A stretch of 64,000 bases of DNA from JAKVAV01 sp964651785. GTDB lineage: Bacteria > Bacteroidota > Bacteroidia > Flavobacteriales_D > Cryomorphaceae. Under the pieces are notes generated by a model that saw nothing but the letters and a program-made list of their open reading frames with translations, ran no database searches and had not been told where the DNA came from. Position 1 is the stretch's first letter. Every line of letters starts with the position of its first letter. The position numbers and the translations under genes were made by a program. The DNA is taken from positions 112,570 to 176,569 of the forward strand of contig CAZYWJ010000002.1 in the NCBI GenBank assembly GCA_964651785.1, in the 5' to 3' direction. Of the stretch, positions 45,117-53,834 are shown piece after piece.

Positions 45117-46705
45117 GTATTGTAAAAGTCGAGGATACTTTTCAGATCATCGAGCGTATTCGCCTCTTCGGGCTTTTTGTCGAGTCGCCTTCTTAATATT
45201 CGCGGAAAGCGCAAAGCGATTCCCGATTTGTGTCGAGAGCTGGGAGCAATTCCCTCAAAACCGATTTCAAAAACGAGTTGAGGCTTTACACTCCTCACCG
45301 GGCCGAATCGCTCAATGGTGTTTCTCTTCACAAACTGATCTACTGACTGCATTTCTTTATCGGTTAGTCCGCTGTAGGCTTTCGCAAAAGGAACCAGTTC
45401 ATCGCCTTTCCAAACGGCAAAGGTGTAGTCAGAGTAGAGGTTAGCGCGCCTTCCGTGGCCGCGCATCGCATAGATCATCACCGCGTCGATGCTCATCGGG
45501 TCTACTTTCCACTTCCACCAATCGCCTCGTTTTCGACCTACTTTGTAAGTGCTGTCCTTTCGCTTGAGCATGAGTCCTTCTGACAAAACCTCCCGACTAT
45601 TCTCTCTGAGTTTAGCTGCTTCCGACCAATCTTTTGGCTGAATCTTTTCACTGATCATCAAGTTGTCCGCATTGGCGGAAGCCACGATTTTTTCCAATTC
45701 GGCTCTTCGGTAGTCCATCGACTCTTCGCGCAAATCACGCCCTTTCAGTTCCAAGAGATCGTAAGCAATCATTACGACGGGCGAATCTTCCAAAATTTTC
45801 TTCGACACCTTCTTCCTTCCGATTCGGGTTTGTAGATGATTAAAAGTTAGCGGTGCTCCTTCTTTGAAGGCCATAATCTCTCCGTCTATCACGCAGTCTG
45901 TTGGCAAATATTCTTTAAGTGCTTCTAATTCCGGAAAACGCTCGGTAACCAATTCCTCCCCGCGGCTCCAAATGAAGATTTCATCTTTTCGCAGAATGAG
46001 CTGACCGCGAATACCATCCCATTTGTATTCCAACTGCCATTCATTAATATCGCCCAAGCTTTCGACCTCTTCTTCCAAGGGATAGGCCAAATAAAAAGGG
46101 TAGGGGCGCGAGAGGTTCTCGTTGTCATCGGGCTCTACAAGGAGCTTTTGAAATGTCGTTTCCGTCGGTTTCCAATCCCCCATCAGTCGGTGAGCGATGA
46201 GGTTTTCCTCTTCTTCCAAATGGCGGCTAAGTGCTCGGACGATAAGCTTCTGCGAAACCCCTATTCGAAAACCACCCGTAATCAGCTTGTTGAAGACGAA
46301 GCGCTCGGTTTTGTTCATCTCTGCCCAAGCCGTAGTAATGTAGTCTTTGACCTCAACCTCTTCCATTGATCGCAGTTTCAACAAATCCTGCATGCGATCA
46401 TCCAATGTTTTATCACTGGTTTCGCTCTCCGGCGGAAGGATGAGAGCTACGGTTTCGGCCAAGTCGCCCACTACGTGATACGATTCTTCCAAAAGCCACA
46501 AGGGTATTCCCGATACCTCGGCGGCCCACTCTCGCAGCAATGAAGTTTTAACGGGGCGTTTTGGCCTTTTCCCGCTAAGGAGAGCTACGAACCAGAGTTT
46601 ATCGGCATCTGTGGCTGAGTGAAGAAATGCAACCATGGAATCCACCTTATCATTGGTTTTGGTGGTTGAATCAAGTGCCAGAATGAGTTCTCCGAAGTCC
46701 TTCAT
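45113..46705 (-). CDS. ATP-dependent DNA ligase (ligase-associated repair set)
   Basis: 530 residues. It seals nicks with ATP. The adenylated lysine is Lys228 in motif I (YKWDGIRG), motif III is FIWSRGEE, motif IV VIDGEIMAF, then EGLMLKR and WWKWK (motifs IV-V). An N-terminal DNA-binding domain spans ~1-195 and an OB domain closes it. This length and its neighbour, the exonuclease overlapping by 4 bases, define the ligase of the four-gene ligase/exonuclease/Lhr/PdeM repair system, not LigD of NHEJ. No Ku gene is in the window. Confidence 0.93.
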   Translation of the reverse strand: MKDFGELILALDSTTKTNDKVDSMVAFLHSATDADKLWFVALLSGKRPKRPVKTSLLREWAAEVSGIPLWLLEESYHVVGDLAETVALILPPESETSDKTLDDRMQDLLKLRSMEEVEVKDYITTAWAEMNKTERFVFNKLITGGFRIGVSQKLIVRALSRHLEEEENLIAHRLMGDWKPTETTFQKLLVEPDDNENLSRPYPFYLAYPLEEEVESLGDINEWQLEYKWDGIRGQLILRKDEIFIWSRGEELVTERFPELEALKEYLPTDCVIDGEIMAFKEGAPLTFNHLQTRIGRKKVSKKILEDSPVVMIAYDLLELKGRDLREESMDYRRAELEKIVASANADNLMISEKIQPKDWSEAAKLRENSREVLSEGLMLKRKDSTYKVGRKRGDWWKWKVDPMSIDAVMIYAMRGHGRRANLYSDYTFAVWKGDELVPFAKAYSGLTDKEMQSVDQFVKRNTIERFGPVRSVKPQLVFEIGFEGIAPSSRHKSGIALRFPRILRRRLDKKPEEANTLDDLKSILDFYNT

Positions 46706-47727
46706 TCCGCCTCTTTTTCTTGATTCGTTCCTTCACCGATTTCGGAAAGTTCGCCTTCGTATTCCGTGGTTACGGGTTGGGCATCTATTCCCTGCGACTT
46801 GAGCCAGTTGGAAAATATGGTGGAGTAGCCGTGAGTGACATACACTTTTTCGGCTTCAGAGGCCTCAACGGCTTGGTTGAGTTCGTTCCAATCGGCATGA
46901 TCGGAGAGTACGAAACCTCGATCCACATTTCGGCGACGCCTTGCTCCGCGCAGCGACATCCAACCGGAAGCAGTGCCTACTTTGTAGGGTTTGAGTTTTC
47001 GCATCCACGGCGATCCGAATGCTGATGGCGGAGCAATAATCAATGCTCCGCGGTATTTTTCTTTCGGTGTGTCTTTCGTGATCAGTTCCGTTTCCGGAAA
47101 AGTAAACCCCGCCTCTTCCAGTGCCAGATTGCTGTTGTGAATGGCACCATGCAGCAAAATCGGACCGATGTTGGGATCAATCGAAGTCAGGATTCTTTGG
47201 GCTTTGCCCAAGCTATATCCCAAAATAACTGAAGCCAGATCCTGTTCTCGGTTTTGCTTCCACCAAAGATTCATATCCGCGAATACTTCTTCCTGCGCTT
47301 TCCATTTGTAGACGGGCAATCCGAAAGTCGATTCCGTAACCAAATGGTGACATTTTACGGGCTCAAACGGTGCGGATAGCCCGTCGTCGATCAGTTTATA
47401 ATCTCCCGTTATCACCCATATTTCTCCCTTGTGCTCCACTCGTACCTGAGCCGATCCGGGAATGTGACCTGCGGGAAAAAGGCTAACCTTCACGCCATTA
47501 ATTTTCCTTTCCTCGCCATATTCCATTCCCTCAACTTCTATTTCGCCCAGCCGATGCCTCATCACCGGGATGCTGCGATGGTGGGTGAGGTAATTTTTCA
47601 TGCCCCATCTGGAATGGTCGGCGTGAGCGTGGGTGATTACGGCACGGTCGACCGGTCGCCAAGGATCGATAAAGAAATCGCCTTGTTCACAGTAAAGTCC
47701 CTTTTCGGTAAATTGGATGAGAGGCAT
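46702..47727 (-). CDS. Ligase-associated DNA exonuclease (metallo-beta-lactamase fold)
   Basis: 341 residues. The di-zinc motif HAHADH (His33, His35, Asp37, His38) and later metal ligands (AGHIPGSAQV; TGDYK; LSDHADW; THGYS) mark a beta-CASP-like nuclease related to Exo/SNM1 proteins. Family members act with an adjacent ATP-dependent ligase in DNA damage response. It overlaps the ligase start by 4 bases, so the pair is one operon. The nuclease polarity is not determinable from sequence. Confidence 0.92.
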   Translation of the reverse strand: MPLIQFTEKGLYCEQGDFFIDPWRPVDRAVITHAHADHSRWGMKNYLTHHRSIPVMRHRLGEIEVEGMEYGEERKINGVKVSLFPAGHIPGSAQVRVEHKGEIWVITGDYKLIDDGLSAPFEPVKCHHLVTESTFGLPVYKWKAQEEVFADMNLWWKQNREQDLASVILGYSLGKAQRILTSIDPNIGPILLHGAIHNSNLALEEAGFTFPETELITKDTPKEKYRGALIIAPPSAFGSPWMRKLKPYKVGTASGWMSLRGARRRRNVDRGFVLSDHADWNELNQAVEASEAEKVYVTHGYSTIFSNWLKSQGIDAQPVTTEYEGELSEIGEGTNQEKEAE

Positions 47728-47802
47728 ATGAGCTTAACAGGTCAAAAGGCAATTGGTTGGTTTATTCTATAGCCTTTGTGTAGTTTCGAAAAAAAGAAAT
47801 GA

Positions 47803-48225
47803 ATGGATAACAAATACAATTCCGAAAAAGCACCGGAGCCCGTTGGCCTTTATCCGCATGCGCGAAATGTGGGAAATCTGCTTTTTCTGAGTGGGGTAGG
47901 ACCCAGAGAAAGAGGAACCAAAAAAATACCGGGTGTGGAACTCGATGATTCGGGAAACATTGCGAGCTACGACATCGAAGCCCAGTGTCATTCGGTATTC
48001 AAGAATGTGCGACTCATTTTAGAGGCATCAGGTTCGTCTTGGGAAAATTTAGTCGATGTGACCGTATTTCTCACAAACATGAAGGATGACTTCCAAACCT
48101 ATAATCGCATTTACGCAGAGTACTTTAAAGACAATCAGCCTTGCAGAACGACGGTAGAAATTAATTCATTGCCCACGCCTATCGGCATTGAGCTTAAGTG
48201 CATCGCAACCTTGAAAGAGAAGTAA
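47803..48225 (+). CDS. RidA-family protein, probable 2-aminomuconate deaminase
   Basis: 140 residues. It has the RidA fold with the catalytic Arg in CRTTVEI. The block APEPVGLYPHARNVGNLLFLSGVGPRERG, YDIEAQ and LPTPIGIELKCIA matches 2-aminomuconate deaminase (AmnD/NbaF) better than generic imine deaminases. That enzyme releases ammonia from 2-aminomuconate in the kynurenine/2-nitrobenzoate catabolic branch. The 3-hydroxyanthranilate dioxygenase at 17945 supplies the pathway's entry step, although ~30 kb away. The subfamily call is by motif recall. Confidence 0.75.
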   Translation: MDNKYNSEKAPEPVGLYPHARNVGNLLFLSGVGPRERGTKKIPGVELDDSGNIASYDIEAQCHSVFKNVRLILEASGSSWENLVDVTVFLTNMKDDFQTYNRIYAEYFKDNQPCRTTVEINSLPTPIGIELKCIATLKEK

Positions 48226-48227
48226 TT

Positions 48228-49217
48228 ATGGAAACTTACAAAGCTCTGGTCATAAGAGAATCGGATGGTGAATTCACAAAACAAATCGAAGAAGTTCCTT
48301 TTGATTTCCTTCCCGAGAATGACGTGCTCATTCGGGTTTCTTATGCCGGCCTTAATTATAAAGATGCGCTTTCTGCATCGGGCCACAAGGGAGTTTCGAG
48401 ACACTTTCCCCACACTCCCGGTGTAGATGCATCCGGTGTGGTGGAGAAAAGTTCTGATGAGAATATCAAACCCGGCGATGAGGTGATCGTTACCTCTTTT
48501 GATTTGGGAATGAATACCAAGGGTGGTTTTGCCGAGTACATCTGCGTCCCTGTTGAATGGGTCGTTCCATTACCCGATTCGCTTTCCCTGAAAGATGCGA
48601 TGGTAATGGGTACGGCAGGGTTTACGGCTGCTCTGGCTCTACATAAACTGGAGAAAGCCGGGCAAAATCCCGAGATGGGAGAATTGGTGGTAACGGGAGC
48701 ATCAGGTGGAGTAGGGTCTATGGCAGTTGCCATTGCTGCGAAAAAAGGATATCGCGTTATTGCTTCCAGCGGAAAGCAGGAGCATTACTCCTGGCTGAAA
48801 TCTTTGGGAGCTAAACGGTGCATTAGTCGAGAAGAAGTAAATGACGACAGCGGTCGACCGCTTTTATCTGCTCGTTGGGCCGGTGGCGTTGATACAGTTG
48901 GCGGAAATACTTTGGCTATGTTGATCAAAGCTTGTGGGAAAGAAGGTTCGATAGCCGTGTGTGGCCTGGTAGGCTCTCACGAATTGGCCACAACCGTTTA
49001 CCCATTTATTCTAAACGGTGTAAACATACTCGGCGTGGACAGTGCAGAGACTCCGCTTGATTTGAGGAAAAAAATCTGGAATTTGCTTGCCACTGATTAT
49101 CGTCCGGCCGGATTGGACCAAATGGGAAAAATTGTAAGCTTGGAAGAGATTCCCGAATACATGGAAGAAATCTTAGGTGGTGAGACGGTAGGCAGGATAG
49201 TGGCAAAAATCGGGTAA
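48228..49217 (+). CDS. YhdH/YhfP family NADPH:quinone oxidoreductase-like protein
   Basis: 329 residues from the ATG at 48228, 2 bases after the RidA-family stop. It is a medium-chain dehydrogenase/reductase without zinc, with the YhdH-type N-terminus (YKALVIRESDGEF), NYKDAL, HTPGVDASGVV and the NADPH loop TGASGGVGSMAVAIAAKKGY. Related E. coli YhdH (AcuI) reduces acryloyl-CoA. The real substrate here is open. Co-transcription with the deaminase-like gene is likely. Confidence 0.9.
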   Translation: METYKALVIRESDGEFTKQIEEVPFDFLPENDVLIRVSYAGLNYKDALSASGHKGVSRHFPHTPGVDASGVVEKSSDENIKPGDEVIVTSFDLGMNTKGGFAEYICVPVEWVVPLPDSLSLKDAMVMGTAGFTAALALHKLEKAGQNPEMGELVVTGASGGVGSMAVAIAAKKGYRVIASSGKQEHYSWLKSLGAKRCISREEVNDDSGRPLLSARWAGGVDTVGGNTLAMLIKACGKEGSIAVCGLVGSHELATTVYPFILNGVNILGVDSAETPLDLRKKIWNLLATDYRPAGLDQMGKIVSLEEIPEYMEEILGGETVGRIVAKIG

Positions 49218-49248
49218 AAAAAGAAGGACGCCCGTTGGGGCGCCCTTC
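49217..49248 (-). terminator. Terminator for the minus-strand FecR operon
   Basis: Hairpin 49223-49248 (11-bp stem with one A-C mismatch, loop of 4). The T tract lies on the minus strand (seven A's at 49216-49222 on plus), so it ends transcripts coming from the FecR genes. Plus-strand transcripts from 48228 have no T tract after it. Confidence 0.65.
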
Positions 49249-49370
49249 TAAACTAACCAATAAAACTACTATGAAGATGCATGGGTAACCACTCCCATAC
49301 AGTATTTATACATCTGCGCGGGATAATACCCCCTTGTCGTTTCTAAATTTAACTTTCATTGGGAAATCCC

Positions 49371-49520
49371 TCATTTACCGGAAGAGCGGACCTTGTCCCA
49401 CTTATTCTTAAACTTCTTGTTTTGAGCCTCTACGTAGTACTCATCCCATAAAGGGGTCATTCCTCCGTAAATCTTGTTGGCTTTAAGATTCATTCTGATT
49501 TTGTTGAGTTCTTTCAGCAT
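49371..49520 (-). CDS. Possible 49-residue small protein at the end of the FecR operon
   Basis: ATG at 49520 to TGA at 49371: a basic peptide starting MLKELNKIRMNLK and containing KIYGGMTPLWDEYYVEAQ and a lysine-rich tail. It begins 4 bases after the second FecR stop and is followed by a minus-strand terminator about 120 bases on. No family recognised; no membrane segment. Its position supports a real coupled gene, but 49 codons is near the chance limit. Confidence 0.45.
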   Translation of the reverse strand: MLKELNKIRMNLKANKIYGGMTPLWDEYYVEAQNKKFKNKWDKVRSSGK

Positions 49521-49524
49521 GGCG

Positions 49525-50358
49525 TTATTTAATTAGAATAAGATTTTTGTCTTCGATGATTTCGTAAGTCAGCCCTACCGGTTGACAAACGATTTCCATT
49601 ATTTCTTCCACCGGCTGAGCTGTAGAAAATTCACCGCTATAGCTGGAAGTAAGTCCTTCCGGATATTCGATATCGAAATTGGAAAAATCCTCTATCGAGT
49701 TGAACACGTCTTCAATACTCACATTGTCGAAGTGATAGGTTCCCTCTACCCAAGCGTCAATATATTCGGCGTTCAACGAAAATTCATCGGAATAATCAGA
49801 TCCGACGCGAACCCCTTTTCCGGGGGTAAGAGTTGAAGTTGAGTTTTGACATTCAACCAAAACTTTACCCGTCTTGCAAGATACTTTCAGCTTATTATTT
49901 GCAGACAAAACGGAAAAAGAGGTGCCGAGTACGCTTACAACACCTTGGTCGGTATTCACACTAAATTTCTTACCCTTTTTGACATCAAAAAAGCCGGAGC
50001 CGGCAAATTCTAAATCACGGAAAATTGGCCACGTAATTTCGTTATAGCTTAATTCAGCGCCCGAGTTCAAATATACCGTAGAACCATCGGGGAGTACATG
50101 AGCTTGAACTGAATTATTAGCGTTGAAAATTTCCTCCGTACCGAGCATTGATACGGAGAATACCAAAAGAGCAGCTACAGAAGCAGCTACGGCTAATTTC
50201 CAATAAACGTTTCTTCCTGAACGGTGAATTGGAATGGTTTTCCCGGATTCAATCGTTCTCTTCATCACACGCTCCTTTGCTTCTGCTTGAGAAAGCGTAA
50301 AAGGAAGTCGATCTTTTCTTAATAGAGAATCTAACTTAGAATTAAAATCTTGTTGCAC
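49525..50358 (-). CDS. FecR-family anti-sigma/transducer protein 2
   Basis: 277 residues. A cytoplasmic N-terminal part (~1-48), one membrane helix (~51-70), a FecR periplasmic domain (VLPDGSTVYLNSGAELSY; FFDVKKGKKFSVNTDQGVVSVLGTSFSV; LTPGKGVR) and a C-terminal DUF4974/STN-like segment (FDNVSIEDVFNSIEDFSNFDIEYP ... NLILIK). FecR proteins hold or activate an ECF sigma factor on a signal from a TonB receptor. It is the second FecR in this operon, 75 bases downstream of the DUF4249 gene, with no sigma gene of its own. Confidence 0.88.
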   Translation of the reverse strand: MQQDFNSKLDSLLRKDRLPFTLSQAEAKERVMKRTIESGKTIPIHRSGRNVYWKLAVAASVAALLVFSVSMLGTEEIFNANNSVQAHVLPDGSTVYLNSGAELSYNEITWPIFRDLEFAGSGFFDVKKGKKFSVNTDQGVVSVLGTSFSVLSANNKLKVSCKTGKVLVECQNSTSTLTPGKGVRVGSDYSDEFSLNAEYIDAWVEGTYHFDNVSIEDVFNSIEDFSNFDIEYPEGLTSSYSGEFSTAQPVEEIMEIVCQPVGLTYEIIEDKNLILIK

Positions 50359-50433
50359 TTGAATGAGTGTATTTCCTGATGTTTGCGTCAGTTATACACG
50401 TGTTCTGAGATTTACCCTACTTCAGAGAAAAAA

Positions 50434-51219
50434 TTATTCGACGGTTATCTCGACGGATAAGCCATTAAAGGCGGTGAATACCCCCCAAGCGCCGTCGACG
50501 TTTGATGGAGCGCCGCGAAGGTCGGGTGTTGAACCGGCAGAATACATTTGAATATACTCTTCATTTACTATGCTGACGTAGAGCAAGTAATTACCGATAT
50601 GAGTAAAATCTTCGGAATAGAGATCAACCGAAGTTTCATTATGCAGTCCGTAAAGCGGACTATCAGAGGCCGACTGAATGGGATAAATTATAGTGGTGTC
50701 GCTGTCGGTCGCTTTCGAAAAAATACAATAGGTATGTTCGCCGTTCGGATCATTCCACGATAGCGTGGTAAGCGGGAATTGATCAATTAATGACTCAGAT
50801 AAATTTACGTGGTTATCGGAGATGTTCAAATTTTCAATGGCAGGAGGAAATTCAGTGGATGCTTTGCAAGTTTTACCTTGGTAAATAATCTCCAGAAATA
50901 AGGGTTCTTCTCCTGAAAAAACCATTTGTGAATCTGCAATACCGTAAACGCCTTCTTCATCATCCAGAAGCACTAAATCTGCTGTCACTGAGCCTTGACT
51001 GATTTTTACGTTCGCGTCATTAACCGGAATTGGATCGGAACCTCCGTTCTCGTGCACTCTGGCAATCTTAATGTGATTTACCGGCTCATTTGCATAGACA
51101 TAAGCCTCAACCATAAGTTGTTTTTCCAAGCTTATATCGTCTGAATCATTATCGTCGTTGCAGCTAAAAGCTAACAATCCTAACGAAAACACCGCTGATA
51201 TTTTGATCAATCTTCTCAT
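50434..51219 (-). CDS. DUF4249 family lipoprotein
   Basis: 261 residues. Lipobox LLAFSC with the lipidated Cys at residue 20. The mature part opens with KQLMVEAYVYANEPVNHIKIAR and PVNDANVKI, matching DUF4249, beta-rich lipoproteins coded beside TonB receptors in Bacteroidota. It overlaps the receptor stop by 4 bases. It is probably an outer-membrane accessory or substrate-binding lipoprotein of that receptor (inferred). Confidence 0.88.
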   Translation of the reverse strand: MRRLIKISAVFSLGLLAFSCNDDNDSDDISLEKQLMVEAYVYANEPVNHIKIARVHENGGSDPIPVNDANVKISQGSVTADLVLLDDEEGVYGIADSQMVFSGEEPLFLEIIYQGKTCKASTEFPPAIENLNISDNHVNLSESLIDQFPLTTLSWNDPNGEHTYCIFSKATDSDTTIIYPIQSASDSPLYGLHNETSVDLYSEDFTHIGNYLLYVSIVNEEYIQMYSAGSTPDLRGAPSNVDGAWGVFTAFNGLSVEITVE

Positions 51220-53834
51220 AACCTAAACTTCAAAAAAACGGATGGTGTAATTCCTAAAGACAAAATATTTCTTTGGCCGAGATCATAAAACTCACTGTCT
51301 TCACGAGGTATCTGAAAGTAGTCAATGTACTTCACGGCCAAGTTGTCATAAGCGTTAAATACGGATAGACCCATTTGCAATTCTCCCTTTCGCAGTGGTA
51401 GCGTATACCCGGCGGAAAAGTCCAATCGGTGATACCACTCCAATCTCTGCGAATTCAAACCACCAATTGTGACAAACTGCTGTTGATCTCCATTTGGGGT
51501 TGTAACTACAAATGTCCCTAAAACAGGAGTATAAGGTACACCATTAGCTAATACAAACGCAGTCGAAAAATCCCACCTCTTGTATTCCAAATTGTATATG
51601 AACGAAAATTCGTGGTTGGATACGCCCGGGGTGTCGAAATATTCACCTTGATTGAATCCATCATAGCGCGACTCAGCATTAATGAAAGTATAGCCAAGTA
51701 CTAAATTTTGGTTTTCAAATGCTTTTTTCAGTAAGAAATCCACCCCGGATATTCTCCTGTTTCCATCTATCGCAAATTGTTCAAGACTTCCCGTAGGAAT
51801 GCCAAATTCAGGAAAAAGAAATTCTACTACACCTCGTTCGAACTTATGGTATCCTTCAATAGAGATTACCCAATCGTTCATTTGGTACACGCCACCCAGA
51901 ATATAGTGATCACTTCTCAATACGGGAATCGTGTTTTCTCCTGAAAGCGTCCACGTTTCAGGAAAGCTGAGATAAAGACTTCGTTCATTTAACCTTCTGA
52001 TCATCTGATGAAACACCCCGAACGCAGCTTTGAGCTCCAGATTTTTCCCCACTTGATAATTTAAAGAGAGTCTTGGCTCAGGATAAATGGTTTCCGTTCG
52101 GTCATAATATGTCGCGCGCAATCCGATTTTAGTATTTAGTTTTCCAAAGCGTTTTTGCAATTGACCATAGAAAGCATTGCTCATTGCCGAAATAGATGAG
52201 TCTTGCAGAATTGCAGATTGATCTTGCGATTGCGAATTAATGCGATTAAAGGTGTTCCACCAGCCAAATTCCAAAGAAGTGGTTTTGTCAATAATGTAAT
52301 TATTATCTAACCTGAAAGTGTTGTCATTCACTTCAACCCTTTGCTGAAAAAACCGTTGACTGAAGGTGTCCTGCATAGCAAGGAAGGTCTCTTGAGCTTC
52401 CAAATCGCTGGAATACTGCGAAACACCGTAATTGGCATAGGTGAAAAATCGCTTATTCCATTTTCGCGACCACTTAACACTTCCGCCTTGGTTTCCCCAA
52501 TTGGTTTGATCATCAGATGTTCGAGTCAGGTCTTCCAGACTTCCGTCAAAGGTGATATCCAAATTATCCTGTCCTTGATAGTAGCTCAGGGATATCGCAT
52601 CTTTTTCAGAAGGTTTAAAATTGAATTTGGCATTCAAATCACTAAAAAAGTAATCGGGGATATCAGAGCCTTGGAATACATCTATATTGTTTGCAGGCGT
52701 ATTAGGTAGGCTCGAGTTAAAAATATTGTTGAATATATTTCGGTAGGTCGGACTTTGAATAACGTTGGTGAAAGCTCTGCGATATCCGAATACCAACGAA
52801 GCCTTGTTTTTGACCACGGGCAGTTGCAACAAAATGTTTGCACTAAGTAGCGTAGCTTCTGCTTGAATGGAAGGATTGACTTTGTTTCCATCTATCCCCG
52901 TAATGTCTACCACACCTGACGATCTGCCGCCAAATCGAGCATCAAATCCACCTTTGTTTACCCGCACATTCTTTATCACATTACTATTAAAAGCACTCAA
53001 AAACCCGAAGAGATGATCCACGTGATAAACTGAAATACCATCAAACATCACTAAGTTTTGATCGGTTTGTCCGCCTCGAATGCGCAATCCACTCTCGGCA
53101 TCTTGTCCGCCACCTATGCCCGGTAATCTTCTGAGAGCGGAGAATACATCGTTCTCACCCAAATTAGGCAAGGTTGAAATTTCAGAAGGATTGAATGTAA
53201 GTTGACTGATGTTTTCATCAATTTCCAATAGGTTCTTTCCCCGAGCACTGATTTGAACCGAAGGCAGATTCTTAAGTTTTCTTCTCAAGTCGAAATTGAG
53301 AACGCCCGATTTGGCGGCTGTCGATCCTACCGCTTCGATGTCTCTTTCATATCCGATGTATGAGACAATTATAATTGACGTGTCAGAAGGGACCTCTAAT
53401 AGCGTATACCTTCCTTCAGAATTGGCGGTGGTACTTCGATTCGTGTTTGCCACGGTCACGGTGGCAAAAGGGAGCGATTCACCGGAAAGTTTATCCCTGA
53501 TTATCCCGCTTAGCGGAAAAGGGTCATCTAAAGCTTCGGTCGGGATAATAACGTAGGTATCACCAATTAACTCAAATCGAAGCGGGGATTTTTCCAATGC
53601 ACTCGTCAGGAAGGCTTCCACAGAATTGATGTCTTCGGAAATTTCAGGAACCGTCAGTAATGACACGGCCTCGGGATTATAAGAAATAGCCAGACCTTCT
53701 TTCTGCCTCAGGTATTTTAATGCCTCTTCCAAATTGCTTCCGCTGAATTGACGAAAGTCAATGTTGCCGTCATTTTGAGCAAGTGCGCCCAGTGATGATA
53801 TCAGAAAAAGAATCGTACAGAATGCATTTTTCAT
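51216..53834 (-). CDS. TonB-dependent receptor with STN signalling domain
   Basis: 872 residues. Signal peptide (1-19, GALA/Q), then an STN/secretin-type N-terminal domain (~25-100: FSGSNLEEALKYLRQKEGL), a carboxypeptidase-regulatory domain (~108-190: LSGIIRDKLSGESLPFATVTV), a plug (~215-320: LPNLGENDVFSALRRLPGIGGGQDAESGLRIRGG) and the barrel to the end. The STN domain passes ligand occupancy to FecR, so this is a transducing receptor that should switch on its own operon. The substrate is unknown; no siderophore or SusD-like partner is present. Confidence 0.93.
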   Translation of the reverse strand: MKNAFCTILFLISSLGALAQNDGNIDFRQFSGSNLEEALKYLRQKEGLAISYNPEAVSLLTVPEISEDINSVEAFLTSALEKSPLRFELIGDTYVIIPTEALDDPFPLSGIIRDKLSGESLPFATVTVANTNRSTTANSEGRYTLLEVPSDTSIIIVSYIGYERDIEAVGSTAAKSGVLNFDLRRKLKNLPSVQISARGKNLLEIDENISQLTFNPSEISTLPNLGENDVFSALRRLPGIGGGQDAESGLRIRGGQTDQNLVMFDGISVYHVDHLFGFLSAFNSNVIKNVRVNKGGFDARFGGRSSGVVDITGIDGNKVNPSIQAEATLLSANILLQLPVVKNKASLVFGYRRAFTNVIQSPTYRNIFNNIFNSSLPNTPANNIDVFQGSDIPDYFFSDLNAKFNFKPSEKDAISLSYYQGQDNLDITFDGSLEDLTRTSDDQTNWGNQGGSVKWSRKWNKRFFTYANYGVSQYSSDLEAQETFLAMQDTFSQRFFQQRVEVNDNTFRLDNNYIIDKTTSLEFGWWNTFNRINSQSQDQSAILQDSSISAMSNAFYGQLQKRFGKLNTKIGLRATYYDRTETIYPEPRLSLNYQVGKNLELKAAFGVFHQMIRRLNERSLYLSFPETWTLSGENTIPVLRSDHYILGGVYQMNDWVISIEGYHKFERGVVEFLFPEFGIPTGSLEQFAIDGNRRISGVDFLLKKAFENQNLVLGYTFINAESRYDGFNQGEYFDTPGVSNHEFSFIYNLEYKRWDFSTAFVLANGVPYTPVLGTFVVTTPNGDQQQFVTIGGLNSQRLEWYHRLDFSAGYTLPLRKGELQMGLSVFNAYDNLAVKYIDYFQIPREDSEFYDLGQRNILSLGITPSVFLKFRL

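Noticed and set aside
45113..46705. NHEJ LigD-type ligase
   Set aside because: No Ku, polymerase or phosphoesterase domain; the partner exonuclease and length fit the ligase-associated Lhr system.
49223..49248. Terminator for the plus-strand YhdH-type gene
   Set aside because: There is no T tract on the plus-strand side; the A run before the stem makes it a minus-strand terminator.
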